Assembly (NCBI GenBank): GCA_017948555.1
Contig: JAFMYY010000018.1
Span: forward strand, 39,378-103,377
Origin: Cesiribacteraceae bacterium YIM B00369
GTDB lineage: Bacteria > Bacteroidota > Bacteroidia > Cytophagales > Cyclobacteriaceae
Length of the DNA: 64,000 bases
Reading direction: 5' to 3'
The position numbers and the translations under genes were made by a program. Within the stretch, counting starts at the first letter, position 1; each line of letters opens with the position of its first letter. Under the pieces are notes generated by a model. The model was not told where the DNA came from. It saw nothing but the letters and a program-made list of their open reading frames with translations, and did not search any database. Shown piece after piece: positions 8,339 through 17,348 of the stretch.

Positions 8339-10426
8339 GTGGAAATTTTACGGAGCTTAACGTTTTTGTCTTCTTTGTTTCTTTTATTGTTCACGGGCAG
8401 CCTCTCAGCAAATGTGGTCCCCGCCTATGAACTGGTTCCCGATATTACCTATAACCCTGAGCGGAAAGTTATCATAAAACGGGAAGGGAGCAAGTATGGC
8501 CTTGTGAATAAAAAAGGCCGTGAAGTACTGCCACCAAAATACGACAGCCTGTCCTATACCGAACTGGATGACCAGTATGTGGCATTCCTGACGAACCTGA
8601 AAGGGACAAAGGAAGCCGGCATTATTACGGAAAGGGATAAAAAGGTAATCCCTATTGGGTACAGGAACATTACCTCTGTAGCACTCACTCTTTACTCTGT
8701 TACCAATTTTACAGGAAATACTGCTCTGTACAACAGCGAAGGAAAACAGAAAACAGACTTCATCTTCCACCAGATTACTGCCTATAAAGGCCAGTTGGCC
8801 CGCTTTTATAAAAATGGAAAAGCAGGCATTATAAACAGGGATGGAAATATCCTGCTTAACGCTCAGTTTAAAGACATCATTATCCGCAGCGATACCACTG
8901 TTGATGTTATCCACCTCCGCAACTGGAAAATTCTTGATGGCAGCAATAAAGAACTTAACAACCTTCACTTCGACAGCATCCGCCCTGTAGGGGAAAACCG
9001 CTGGGCTACCAGTATAAAATTTTACAATGCTGCAGGCCAGCCCACCCTCATGACAGCCCTTAATGATGTGCAGGGAAACCAGCTTATCGAATACCGGCCA
9101 ATGTACATCTATGATTATGAAGGAACAGTAGCAAAAATAAGGGAAAAGAATCGTTTTGGTGTAATTAACCGCGAAGGTACTTATGTACTGCCAGCTGAGT
9201 TTGACTCTGTTGCGATTACAAAAGGGGCTGTAATTGCAGGAATAAGACTGGAAAGCCAATGGTACTGGCACCTGTTCGACCTGAAGGGAAAGAAGAAGAG
9301 CAGGAATACTTACCAGGCTATTGTACCTCAGCAGGACGACCTCATGCCTGCCAAATTAAATGACCGCTGGGGTTATATTAACAGCAATGGCGAAGAAGTA
9401 CTGATTTGCCGCTATGATACTACTTATGCCTTCCAGGGCAATTTTGCTCAGGTACGCTATAATAACAGCATGGGCATAATTAACCGTGAAGGGCTTTGGC
9501 AGATCCGCCCGGGTGCCGACCATATTACTATATTATCTCCAACACGTTTTATTGCCAGAAACCAAAACAGTTTTCAGCTGCTGGATGAGCAGGGACAGGT
9601 ACTATTTAACTCTCCTTTTGCACTTCATCCGGTTGAAGGAGGAATTCTGGAAATAAACGCCAAAAAGCAATACGGTCTCCTGGACCTAAACGGCAAAAGA
9701 TTAACTCCAACAGAATATGAATGGATATCGGAACTGAAGGAAGGGAAAGTTTATCTGGCGAAAAAAGAGGGGCGTAAAGGCATATTAAGCAGGAACGGCA
9801 AACAGTTTATTGCAGAATCGCCTAAAACATTCGACAGATTATTCGATATGCATGAGGACTTTCTTGCCGTGGAAATTGACCGGCAGCAGGGCTTTGTGGA
9901 TACCGAAGGGCGCCTCCGCATCAGCAACCGCTACGATAGTGTGGAATATTTTTCCGATGGTTTTGCAGCAGTTCAGCTCCTGGGCCGCTGGGGTTATGTA
10001 GATAAGATTGAGCGCCTCCGGGTACAGCCTTTGTACGACCATGCCGGACCATTTGAGGATGGCATGGGCATTATTGTAAAAAACGGACTTAAAGGCCTTA
10101 TCAATAAAAAAGGAGAAGAAGTTATCCGCCCCGAGTATGAAGACATTACAGCACTTAAAAGCGGCCGCTACCTTATTGTAAAGAATGGCAGGCAGGGAAT
10201 TACAGATAAGAATGCCAACTCTTTGGTTACTGCAAAATACGACACCATACAGGACCTGAAAAACGGCTACTTCCTCGCCACCCGAAATGGCAAAAAAGGC
10301 CTGATCAATTATCAGGGAGTAAGCACCATTCCCCTCATTTACGATATACTTGTGTGGGACGAAATCAACAATGTATTCCTCTGCTCCGAAAAAGGGGAAA
10401 CAATTGAGCGGATTGTGGTGAAGTAA
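8339..10426 (+). CDS. Secreted WG-repeat protein
   Basis: 695 residues. The first 24 form a likely signal peptide (hydrophobic FLSSLFLLLFTGSLSA). The rest is a chain of WG/KWG repeats, each a variant of GLINKKGEEVI followed by a YD or YE element (for example around residues 55, 165, 275, 345, 560 and 590). WG-repeat proteins are thought to form beta-propeller-like extracytoplasmic structures; function is not established. Start: the only usable start is GTG at 8339, since an in-frame stop lies four codons upstream and no ATG is near. Oddly, TATATTTG (8332-8339), a perfect -7 consensus, ends on this GTG. Transcription from it would begin inside the ORF, so the box may be chance or the start may differ. 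Confidence 0.85.
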   Translation: MEILRSLTFLSSLFLLLFTGSLSANVVPAYELVPDITYNPERKVIIKREGSKYGLVNKKGREVLPPKYDSLSYTELDDQYVAFLTNLKGTKEAGIITERDKKVIPIGYRNITSVALTLYSVTNFTGNTALYNSEGKQKTDFIFHQITAYKGQLARFYKNGKAGIINRDGNILLNAQFKDIIIRSDTTVDVIHLRNWKILDGSNKELNNLHFDSIRPVGENRWATSIKFYNAAGQPTLMTALNDVQGNQLIEYRPMYIYDYEGTVAKIREKNRFGVINREGTYVLPAEFDSVAITKGAVIAGIRLESQWYWHLFDLKGKKKSRNTYQAIVPQQDDLMPAKLNDRWGYINSNGEEVLICRYDTTYAFQGNFAQVRYNNSMGIINREGLWQIRPGADHITILSPTRFIARNQNSFQLLDEQGQVLFNSPFALHPVEGGILEINAKKQYGLLDLNGKRLTPTEYEWISELKEGKVYLAKKEGRKGILSRNGKQFIAESPKTFDRLFDMHEDFLAVEIDRQQGFVDTEGRLRISNRYDSVEYFSDGFAAVQLLGRWGYVDKIERLRVQPLYDHAGPFEDGMGIIVKNGLKGLINKKGEEVIRPEYEDITALKSGRYLIVKNGRQGITDKNANSLVTAKYDTIQDLKNGYFLATRNGKKGLINYQGVSTIPLIYDILVWDEINNVFLCSEKGETIERIVVK

Positions 10427-10465
10427 AGATCCTCAGTTATCAGGAAAACTACAATTCATACAAAC

Positions 10466-10500
10466 AAGAAAAGGTCCGGCATTTAGCCGGACCTTTTCTT
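10466..10500 (+). terminator. Strong hairpin terminator after the WG-repeat gene
   Basis: Perfect 15-bp stem (AAGAAAAGGTCCGGC and its complement) around ATTTA, 40 bases past the stop. A-rich on the left and T-rich on the right, so it can work in both directions. Confidence 0.85.
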
Positions 10501-10613
10501 TTCGTCCCTGCAAAACACAGATACTGGCTTCAGTTTAGTTTTTAAGATACGGAAAATTCTGAATTATCCAGGCCATTATTAAACTGCACGACCTGCGTTT
10601 GCTCTTTGTTATT

Positions 10614-10627
10614 GTTAGCTGCTGCCA
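10614..10627. repeat. Left copy of an inverted repeat flanking the GNAT gene
   Basis: GTTAGCTGCTGCCA here pairs with TGGTTGCAGCTAAC at 11169-11182 (reverse complement GTTAGCTGCAACCA); 12 of 14 bases agree, including GTTAGCTGC. The copies sit just outside the GNAT stop and start. GTTAGC-type ends resemble integron gene-cassette boundaries, but no complete attC or integrase is visible. Confidence 0.6.
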
Positions 10628-10628
10628 T

Positions 10629-11150
10629 TTATTTTATCTGTAGTTTCATCATTATGTCGGTCTGCTCATCATCCCCTAATTTGAAAATGTGTTTATCAAA
10701 TTCCACGAACCCATTTTTCTTATAAAATCGAATCGCTCCAGGATTTTCTTCCCAAACCCCTAACCAAACATAGTCTACACCTTTTTGCTTTGAAACTTCC
10801 ATTGCCTTCTCGTAAAGCAATTGCCCAACCTTTTTTCCTTGGAATTCTTTCAAAACATAAATCCGTTCGATTTCAAGGGCATTATCATCTTTTATTTCGG
10901 TTTGTGATTGTCCGGAATTGACTTTTAAATAGCCGATTACATTATCATCAAGTACTGCAAAATAAAATTCAGATCTTTTATCAGATAATTCGATTTTCAA
11001 TTTATCTGTCGAAAATCCATTATCTAAATACCCTTTCATATTTTCTTCACTGTTACCTGAAGAAAATGTTTCATAGAATGTCTGTTTACCAATCCTTTGT
11101 AACTGGTCTATATCATTTAGCATTACCTTTACTATCTCAATACCATTCAT
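10629..11150 (-). CDS. GNAT-family N-acetyltransferase, AT-rich, probably acquired
   Basis: 173 residues with the GNAT fold: acetyl-CoA pyrophosphate loop around QGKKVGQLLYEKA (about 108-120), then GVWEENPGAIRFYKKNGF (about 139-156), the common last helix-strand of the family. It would transfer acetyl from acetyl-CoA to an amine; overall it looks closest to PaiA/SpeG-like proteins, but the substrate cannot be read. Base composition is visibly more AT-rich than its neighbours, codon choice favours A/T third positions, and the gene is tightly bracketed by inverted repeats. Together these suggest horizontal gain. No operon partner: floA starts its own unit beyond. Confidence 0.9.
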   Translation of the reverse strand: MNGIEIVKVMLNDIDQLQRIGKQTFYETFSSGNSEENMKGYLDNGFSTDKLKIELSDKRSEFYFAVLDDNVIGYLKVNSGQSQTEIKDDNALEIERIYVLKEFQGKKVGQLLYEKAMEVSKQKGVDYVWLGVWEENPGAIRFYKKNGFVEFDKHIFKLGDDEQTDIMMKLQIK

Positions 11151-11168
11151 TCTTAGATAAGTGTCTTT

Positions 11169-11182
11169 TGGTTGCAGCTAAC
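11169..11182. repeat. Right copy of the inverted repeat flanking the GNAT gene
   Basis: TGGTTGCAGCTAAC, the inverted partner of 10614-10627, 18 bases upstream of the GNAT start. Confidence 0.6.
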
Positions 11183-11308
11183 TTGTTTAAATATCATATA
11201 TCTGCTCCTGCTTCACTTCCTTCCATCATGCAGGGATAACTTTAATATCAATATCTTCAATTCTTATGAATTCGCACAGTATTTCAACAATACATCACCA
11301 CACCAGCA

Positions 11309-12325
11309 CTACCTGTCTTCTCCCTGCTGGCCGCGGTTTTGTTTGCCACTACTGCCTTTAGAACCATCACCACTGCCACTTATGCTTTCCCGCATATCAG
11401 TGTCAGCCTGTATGTTCTGCATTTTATAGTAATCCATAATACCCAGGTTGCCTGAACGGAAGGCTTCGGCCATGGCTTTAGGGATTTCCGCCTCTGCTTC
11501 AATTACTTTAGCACGGGCTTCCTGCGATTTAGCCTTCATCTCCTGCTCTTCGGCAACCGCCATAGCCCTCCTTTCTTCTGCCTTGGCTTCTGCTACCTTC
11601 AGGTCGGCATTAGCCTGATCAATCTGTAGCTTTGCACCAATGTTAGCACCCACATCCACATCGGCAATATCAATGGAAAGAATCTCGAAGGCAGTACCGG
11701 CATCCAGGCCACGCTGCAGTACCAGCTTACTGATTTTATCAGGATTCTCCAGCACCTCTTTATGAGAATGTGCCGATCCAATGGAAGTAACAATGCCTTC
11801 ACCTACCCTTGCAAGAATAGTATCTTCACCGGCACCCCCTACTAATTGCTGAATATTAGCCCGCACCGTTACCCTGGCTTTGGCAATAAGCTGAATACCG
11901 TCGGCGGCTACTGCAGCTACTGATGGTGTGTTAATTACTTTAGGATTTACTGAGATCTGCACCGCTTCAAACACATCGCGGCCGGCGAGGTCAATGGCTG
12001 TTGCCTGCTTAAAACTGAGGTTAATATTTGCTTTATCGGCAGAAATAAGAGCCTTGATAACTGAGGGCACATGGCCGCCTGCCAGGTAGTGTGTTTCCAG
12101 CTCCTGCGATGTAATTTCGCTCAGGCCCGCTTTATGGGCGGTAATAAGGGATTCGACAATAATTCTCGGCGGCACTTTACGGATGCGCATGAACACCAGC
12201 TCAAAAAGATTAATCTTAACACCTGAGAAGCGGGCGGTAATCCAGAGGTTGATAGGCACAAAGTAGAAGAAAACAAAGATGCCAACTACAACGGCAATAA
12301 TGAGGATAATTAACTGCATTTCCAT
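11309..12325 (-). CDS. floA: Flotillin-like protein FloA
   Basis: 338 residues. One N-terminal membrane helix (about 5-27), then [16 protein letters not shown], the conserved FloA start, an SPFH-like body (to about 230) and an Ala/Glu/Lys-rich helical part (about 235-295) that likely drives oligomerisation. The tail after 310 is Gly/Ser-rich and disordered-looking. FloA forms membrane microdomain scaffolds. The preceding nfeD stop abuts the floA start, the usual nfeD-floA pairing. Confidence 0.93.
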   Translation of the reverse strand: MEMQLIILIIAVVVGIFVFFYFVPINLWITARFSGVKINLFELVFMRIRKVPPRIIVESLITAHKAGLSEITSQELETHYLAGGHVPSVIKALISADKANINLSFKQATAIDLAGRDVFEAVQISVNPKVINTPSVAAVAADGIQLIAKARVTVRANIQQLVGGAGEDTILARVGEGIVTSIGSAHSHKEVLENPDKISKLVLQRGLDAGTAFEILSIDIADVDVGANIGAKLQIDQANADLKVAEAKAEERRAMAVAEEQEMKAKSQEARAKVIEAEAEIPKAMAEAFRSGNLGIMDYYKMQNIQADTDMRESISGSGDGSKGSSGKQNRGQQGEDR

Positions 12326-12808
12326 TTATTTATAAAGACTAATTGGTTCGACGTAAATAGTGTTAAATTCTATTTTGGTAATCCTTACCTCTGTATTTCC
12401 CGGAAGGTATTGCCCATGAGTTCGTACTTCAGAAATAGTATCTCCAAAAACTGCTTTCCCCTGCGGCCTGAGTTCTGACATTGTTTTCCCTGTCATTCCC
12501 ACCGTAAGTTGTTGCGGAAAATCGTCGTTAAAGCGGCTTTTATTCGACGATTGCAGGGAGAAACGACTCCATGTATCGTTCCGGAGTGCATATACTACTG
12601 CAGCCAGACCAGCCACTGCCGACAAACCCAGCAACCAGTAGCCTGTAGTGTTTCCAAAAGTAGTAAAACCCATGTAAACACCTGCCACAGTAAGGAAAAT
12701 CCCCAGTATGCCAACGAAAGTGGTGCCCGGCACAAAAATTATCTCTGCCAGGATTAATCCCAAACCGAACAAAACGAGGAAAATGACAATAACCCAGTCC
12801 AGAACCAT
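12326..12808 (-). CDS. NfeD-like membrane protein
   Basis: 160 residues: two or three hydrophobic segments in the first 75, then a C-terminal OB-like domain (about 95-155, with VGMTGKTMSELRPQGKAVF), which is the NfeD C-terminal pattern. This is the short form without the ClpP-like protease domain. It is first in a two-gene unit with floA, with no gap between the frames. NfeD proteins are thought to assist flotillins or stomatins in membrane domains; direct function is unproven. Confidence 0.88.
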   Translation of the reverse strand: MVLDWVIVIFLVLFGLGLILAEIIFVPGTTFVGILGIFLTVAGVYMGFTTFGNTTGYWLLGLSAVAGLAAVVYALRNDTWSRFSLQSSNKSRFNDDFPQQLTVGMTGKTMSELRPQGKAVFGDTISEVRTHGQYLPGNTEVRITKIEFNTIYVEPISLYK

Positions 12809-12838
12809 AACATTCTTTTCTTTACTGTTCTAAATCTA

Positions 12839-12846
12839 CAAATTTA
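12839..12846 (-). promoter_or_regulatory. -7 element for nfeD-floA
   Basis: On the minus strand TAAATTTG matches TAnnTTTG, 30 bases before the nfeD ATG. No clear -33 TTG. Confidence 0.45.
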
Positions 12847-12947
12847 ATTCCTGTTTCCTATATAAAAGCAGTATCTATCATCCGGATTAATTCCCTGTTT
12901 CAAGCCAGGCTATAACAGCGGAATTTCCACTTCCAATTCAACAAAAA

Positions 12948-12972
12948 AGCCCCGCCATTTCCGGCCGGGGCT
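12948..12972 (-). terminator. Terminator after hslV
   Basis: AGCCCCG/CGGGGCT stem around an 11-base loop; on the minus strand it is followed by six T, placing it about 25 bases past the hslV stop. Confidence 0.75.
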
Positions 12973-12997
12973 ATTATTTTATATGGGCAATGCCGCG

Positions 12998-13549
12998 TTA
13001 TTTCACTTCTTCCACCACCAGATTATGGTTGGTATAGATACAAACATCAGCTGCAATATGTAAGGCCTCCTCTACAATCTGACGGGCAGTAAGCTTTTCT
13101 CCTGCATGCTTTTTCAGGGCAATAGCCGCAGAATTTGCATACATGCTGCCCGAACCAATAGTGGCAATTCCGTTATCCGGCTCAAGGACATCGCCTGTTC
13201 CGGAAATAATCAGGATTTCGCTCTTATCAGCCACAATCATCATGGCCTCCAGCTTGCGCAGGTAGCGGTCGGTACGCCAGTCTTTGGCCAGCTCAATTGC
13301 TGCCCGCTTCATATTACCGCCGTAGCTGTTAAGTTTCTCATCGAACTTTTCCAGCAGAGTAAAAGCATCGGCTGTGGAACCCGCAAAGCCAGTAACAATT
13401 TTACCGTCCTGCAGCTTCCTTATTTTCTTTACATTGCTCTTTGCTACTGTATTTCCCATAGTGGCCTGCCCGTCTGCTCCAATGGCAACCTCGCCATTAT
13501 GCAATACAGCACAAACCGTAGTGGATCTTATTTTCAGGTTTTTAGTCAT
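12998..13549 (-). CDS. hslV: ATP-dependent protease proteolytic subunit HslV
   Basis: 183 residues. The peptidase core of HslUV, a cytoplasmic threonine protease related to proteasome beta subunits. The active form should begin at Thr10 (TTVCAVLHNGEVAIGADGQ) after removal of a nine-residue leader, longer than the single Met removed in E. coli. The rest fits the family (KIRKLQDGKIVTGFAGSTAD; C-terminal GVs before NLVVEE). No hslU lies in the window, so the ATPase is elsewhere. The ATG and second codon lie inside a terminal inverted repeat (13543-13553), so this 5' end was shaped by an intergenic repeat. Confidence 0.95.
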   Translation of the reverse strand: MTKNLKIRSTTVCAVLHNGEVAIGADGQATMGNTVAKSNVKKIRKLQDGKIVTGFAGSTADAFTLLEKFDEKLNSYGGNMKRAAIELAKDWRTDRYLRKLEAMMIVADKSEILIISGTGDVLEPDNGIATIGSGSMYANSAAIALKKHAGEKLTARQIVEEALHIAADVCIYTNHNLVVEEVK

Positions 13550-13667
13550 GAGTCTTGAGTCTTGAATAAAAAAATAAATTCATTAATCGCTGAAAGTGAT
13601 CAGCCCAAAAATGAATAGTGAGTAGCATGACCTTGTCTCACTACTCACTACTCAATACTCATGACTA
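13543..13667. repeat. Intergenic repeat element with terminal inverted repeats, pdhC-hslV junction
   Basis: TAGTCATGAGT at 13543-13553 and ACTCATGACTA at 13657-13667 are perfect 11-bp inverted copies, each continued inward by GAGTCTT- or GTAGTGAG-like short repeats (GAGTCTTGAGTCTTG at 13550-13564; CTCACTACTCACTACTCAATACTC at 13637-13660 in part). The left copy includes the hslV start codon and the right copy the pdhC stop codon. Confidence 0.75.
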
Positions 13668-15356
13668 AATCAGAATTCTAACCGGATCTTCCAGCAGGCC
13701 TTTAAGAGTTTGCAGGAAGGCTGCGCCTACTGCTCCGTCCACGGCACGGTGGTCGCAGCTCAGGGTTACCTTCATAAGGTTGCCCGGCACTAACTGTCCG
13801 TTTTTAACAATTGCGGTTTCCTTAATACCACCTACTGCAAGTATACATGCATCCGGCGGGTTAATAATGGCTGTAAACTCATCAATACCAAACATACCAA
13901 GGTTAGATACTGTGAAGGTACTTCCTTCCCAGTCTTTAGGCTGAAGCTTTTTGCTCTTCGCTTTCTGGCCAAAATCTTTTACCTCTGCAGAGATGTGGGC
14001 AAGCGACTTATTATCGGCAAAACGTACTACCGGCACCAGAAGACCTTCTTCAACCGCCATTGCGACACCAATATTAATATGCTGGTTGTGGCGCATAGTA
14101 TCACCGAGCCAGCTTACATTTACATTAGGGTGCTGGCGAAGGGCCGATGCCACTGCCTTGATCACCATATCGTTAAAGCTGATCTTCACAGGAGAGATCT
14201 CGTTCATGCTCTTCCTTGCTTCAATCGCTTTGTCCATGTTAATTTCCATGGTCAGGTAGAAGTGCGGCGCAGTAAACTTGCTTTCTGCAAGGCGCTTGGC
14301 AATAGTCTTGCGCATCTGCGATACCTTCTTATCCTCGTAGCGCTCTTCTCCAACAACCTGTGGAATAGTATAAGCCGGAGCTGCAGCTTCTTTGCCGGGA
14401 GCCTGGGCTGTAGCGCCACCCTGAGCAGCCTGCTGTGACTGAGCAGATGGCTTATGCTCCTCAACGTCTTTCTTCACGATGCGGCCTTCCGGACCTGATC
14501 CTTTAATGCTGCTGAGCTTAAATCCTTTTTCTTCGGCCATTTTGCGGGCAAGCGGCGAAGCTTTTATGCGGCTGTCATCATCGCTGCTGCTGCCGGTTTC
14601 GGCTGCAGCACTGTCAGATGGCTGCGCAACAGTATCACGCTTTTCTGCAGTAGCTTTAGGAGCGTCATCTGAGGCAGATGCCTCTTCTTCCCCTGAAGCA
14701 TTAGCTTCATGCGCCTGCAGCAGTTTTTTATAATCAGCTCCTTTTTCGCCAATTACTGCAATTACGGCATCAACAGGAACAGCATCGCCTTCTTCCACAC
14801 CAATGTACAATAAAGTACCATCTTCGTAAGCTTCAAGCTCCATAGTGGCCTTATCTGTCTCAACTTCAGCCAGAATATCACCACTTTCCACTTTGTCGCC
14901 TACTTTTTTATGCCAGGCAGCAATGGTACCTTCCTGCATAGTATCGCTCATTTTAGGCATAGCCACTACTGTGGCCTTAATGTCCGATACGTCGATTTTC
15001 TCTGCAGACTTAGCTTCTTTTTTCTCTTCTTTTGCAGGAGCAGCTTCTTCTTCCGCAGAACTTCCGCCACCCTCTCCTTCATTCTCTATTTCTTTCAGAA
15101 GTTTGCTGATATCTTCACCTTCATCGCCAATAATAGCAATTACGCCATTTACCGGCACTGCATCTTTTTCCTGCACGCCAATATGCAGCAATACACCATC
15201 CTGATAAGATTCTAATTCCATGGTGGCCTTATCTGTTTCCACCTCGGCCAATATATCACCGGATTCAACTTTATCTCCAACTTTTACCTGCCAGGAGGCG
15301 ATTACCCCTTCTTCCATGGTATCGCTCATCTTGGGCATTCTGATTATTTCAGCCAT
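13665..15356 (-). CDS. pdhC: Pyruvate dehydrogenase complex E2, dihydrolipoamide acetyltransferase
   Basis: 563 residues. Transfers the acetyl group from E1 through lipoyl arms to CoA, giving acetyl-CoA. Seen in order: two lipoyl domains with the same VETDKATMELE motif (lipoyl lysines Lys43 and Lys169), acidic/Ala-rich linkers, a peripheral-subunit-binding domain (about 263-300, IKASPLARKMAEE), another linker, and the catalytic domain (about 335-563) ending with SCDHRAVDGAVG, where His536 and Asp540 are catalytic. Two lipoyl domains is normal for this group. E1 and E3 genes are not adjacent. The preference for pyruvate over other 2-oxoacids is inferred from MEEGVIASW-type lipoyl motifs and overall resemblance. 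Confidence 0.93.
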   Translation of the reverse strand: MAEIIRMPKMSDTMEEGVIASWQVKVGDKVESGDILAEVETDKATMELESYQDGVLLHIGVQEKDAVPVNGVIAIIGDEGEDISKLLKEIENEGEGGGSSAEEEAAPAKEEKKEAKSAEKIDVSDIKATVVAMPKMSDTMQEGTIAAWHKKVGDKVESGDILAEVETDKATMELEAYEDGTLLYIGVEEGDAVPVDAVIAVIGEKGADYKKLLQAHEANASGEEEASASDDAPKATAEKRDTVAQPSDSAAAETGSSSDDDSRIKASPLARKMAEEKGFKLSSIKGSGPEGRIVKKDVEEHKPSAQSQQAAQGGATAQAPGKEAAAPAYTIPQVVGEERYEDKKVSQMRKTIAKRLAESKFTAPHFYLTMEINMDKAIEARKSMNEISPVKISFNDMVIKAVASALRQHPNVNVSWLGDTMRHNQHINIGVAMAVEEGLLVPVVRFADNKSLAHISAEVKDFGQKAKSKKLQPKDWEGSTFTVSNLGMFGIDEFTAIINPPDACILAVGGIKETAIVKNGQLVPGNLMKVTLSCDHRAVDGAVGAAFLQTLKGLLEDPVRILI

Positions 15357-15562
15357 ATATTATGTTTTTTTAGCGTGCGTATATATGTATTAGGTAGTTT
15401 CCGGCCGTAAAATAAAGCTATTTTTGTTTATTCGCCAAAACTGAATCCTATTTAATACCGGTTTAAAAAATTTATTAATATCCTGATCTTTTATTTTAGC
15501 TTGCTGCTCAGGATTTAGCTGCTGCATTGCACTGCAATTCGGGTGGCAGCAAAATATTTTTC

Positions 15563-15570
15563 TATCTTTG
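15563..15570 (+). promoter_or_regulatory. -7 element for the YheT-like hydrolase gene
   Basis: TATCTTTG matches TAnnTTTG, 22 bases before the ATG at 15593. No clear -33 TTG. Confidence 0.45.
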
Positions 15571-15592
15571 ATATTATAGACAAAATTACAAA

Positions 15593-16543
15593 ATGAGTTC
15601 GTATAAACCACCTTTTTACCTCTTCAATGCACACCTGCAAACGATTATTCCGTCACTTTTCAGGAAAGTGAGCAATATACAGTATGAGCGGGAGCGCATC
15701 CGTACGGAGGATAAGGATTTTCTGGACCTCGACTGGTACCGCCCCGGCAACTCAGACAGGCTGCTGATCGTCTCTCACGGGCTCGAAGGCGACAGCGGGA
15801 GATCCTATGTAAAAGGCATTATTAAAGCCTTTGCCCAAAAGGGCTGCCATGGACTTGCATGGAACTTCAGGGGGTGCAGCGGCGAGCCCAATTTACTTGA
15901 ACGTTTTTACCATAGCGGGGCAACCGAAGATCTCGAAGAGGTTATCCGTTATGTACGGAACATGGGAAAGTACAGGGAAATTTTTCTCAGCGGCTTTAGC
16001 CTGGGAGGTAATCTTACCTTGAAATATCTGGGCGAAAGGGGCGCAGCCCTCCACCCTGAAATCCGTAAAGCTGCAGTATTTTCCGTTCCTCTCCACCTCT
16101 CCGGCAGCTCCTCTAAAATAAGTCAGAGAGGTAACTGGATTTACAATAAACGCTTTTTAAACCGCCTGGAGGAGAAAATAAGGACTAAAGCGGCTAAAAT
16201 GCCCGGCAGGTTTAATATCAATGCCCTGGACAAAATTAAAACCCTCCGGGAATTTGATGAAGCTTATACCGCGCCCCTGCATGGGTTTGAAAGTGCAGAA
16301 GCTTACTATGCCCACTGCAGCTCTCTGCGCTTCCTGCAGGGAATTAATATTCCAACCCTCATCATGAATGCAAAGAATGATCCTTTTCTTTCTGAACTAT
16401 GCTTTCCTGAAGAGGAGCTGGCAGGGCATTCTTATATAACTTTTGAAGCACCGGAGGAAGGCGGTCATGTAGGTTTTGCTCCTGCCGGCGGCGGGGAGCT
16501 GTACTATTCCGAGCAGCAGGCGCTGGAATTTGTACTGGGCTAA
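15593..16543 (+). CDS. Alpha/beta-fold hydrolase, YheT family
   Basis: 316 residues. Seen: the YheT-type opening (FYLFNAHLQTIIPSLFR), oxyanion-side SHGLEGDSGRSY (61-72), WNFRGCSGEPN (90-100), nucleophile elbow GFSLGG with Ser136, the Asp region NAKNDPFL and the His region GGHVGF near the C-terminus. Family members are cytoplasmic or membrane-associated esterases/lipases of uncertain physiological substrate. It is transcribed alone, divergent from pdhC and convergent with surE. Confidence 0.88.
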   Translation: MSSYKPPFYLFNAHLQTIIPSLFRKVSNIQYERERIRTEDKDFLDLDWYRPGNSDRLLIVSHGLEGDSGRSYVKGIIKAFAQKGCHGLAWNFRGCSGEPNLLERFYHSGATEDLEEVIRYVRNMGKYREIFLSGFSLGGNLTLKYLGERGAALHPEIRKAAVFSVPLHLSGSSSKISQRGNWIYNKRFLNRLEEKIRTKAAKMPGRFNINALDKIKTLREFDEAYTAPLHGFESAEAYYAHCSSLRFLQGINIPTLIMNAKNDPFLSELCFPEEELAGHSYITFEAPEEGGHVGFAPAGGGELYYSEQQALEFVLG

Positions 16544-16616
16544 AAATAAGAGTCCGGAAATTCCACCCTTCCCCCTGCATAAGCCGGCGGTTTTGCTTTT
16601 TCCCGAAGAAACGGGA

Positions 16617-17348
16617 TTATAGCTTAACCCGGTCCTTTGCCCTGCTCAATTCTTCATGATTTGTTAAATCCAGACTAAGGGGTGTAATGGACACATACCC
16701 ATCCTCAACTGCCCTGCGGTCGGTACCCTCCTCTGTTTCTTCTACAGGCACTACAGTAAACCAAAAATGTTGCCGCCCCAAAGGATCCTTTCCCGGAATC
16801 ACTTTACCATCATAATGCCTTACAGATTGCCTTGCCCAGCGCATTCCTTTTGCATTAGCAGGAATGTTAATATTAATAAGGGAAAGCTCTTTTTCCGGAA
16901 GCAGTGTTTCCAATGATTTTTTTACAAATGGCTTGATAGTACTAAAATCGGGCTCTTCGCGGGTAACAGGAGTACTAAAGGCCAATCCACGGCACCCGAA
17001 CAACACAGCTTGCTTGGCTGCCGCCAGGGTTCCGGAATGCCAGGCTGAGTTCCCGAGGTTGGTCCCTGAATTGATGCCGGATAATACCACATCCGCCTCC
17101 TGATTCCAGTGAAACATGCCCAGGGCCACGCAATCTGCCGGTGTACCATTAACTCTGTAAGCCTCAAAGCCCTCAATGGCAGTCCGTTTATAAGTTAAAG
17201 GTGTGTGGGCAGAAATAGCATGGCCCATTGATGATTGCTCCACATCCGGGGCTACAATTTTCACGTTTCCAAATTCCGAAGCCACCTCTGCCAAAGCTAA
17301 AAGGCCTGGACTGTATATTCCATCGTCATTGGCTATCAAAATATTCAT
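16617..17348 (-). CDS. surE: 5'/3'-nucleotidase SurE
   Basis: 243 residues from the ATG at 17348; the frame opens further upstream, but MNILIANDDGIYSPG is the standard N-terminus. Seen: metal-binding Asp8-Asp9 in NDDG, the SMGHAISAHTPL region, the VLSGINSGTNLGNS loop that binds metal and substrate, and SGTLAAAKQAVLFG. SurE dephosphorylates nucleoside monophosphates in a divalent-metal-dependent way and is linked to stationary-phase survival. No pcm partner here. Single-gene unit. Confidence 0.95.
   Translation of the reverse strand: MNILIANDDGIYSPGLLALAEVASEFGNVKIVAPDVEQSSMGHAISAHTPLTYKRTAIEGFEAYRVNGTPADCVALGMFHWNQEADVVLSGINSGTNLGNSAWHSGTLAAAKQAVLFGCRGLAFSTPVTREEPDFSTIKPFVKKSLETLLPEKELSLININIPANAKGMRWARQSVRHYDGKVIPGKDPLGRQHFWFTVVPVEETEEGTDRRAVEDGYVSITPLSLDLTNHEELSRAKDRVKL

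Noticed and set aside
8405..9271. 288-residue antisense ORF inside the WG-repeat gene
   Set aside because: Shadow frame; WG repeats on the other strand are unmistakable.
10542..10628. 28-codon ORF MAAANNNKEQTQ... after the GNAT gene
   Set aside because: Too short and unrecognised to call; kept only as a remark in the GNAT finding.
15390..15611. 73-residue leftward ORF between pdhC and the hydrolase gene
   Set aside because: Overlaps the hydrolase start and its promoter; the inner part from MQQLNPEQQAKI looks protein-like but has no other support.
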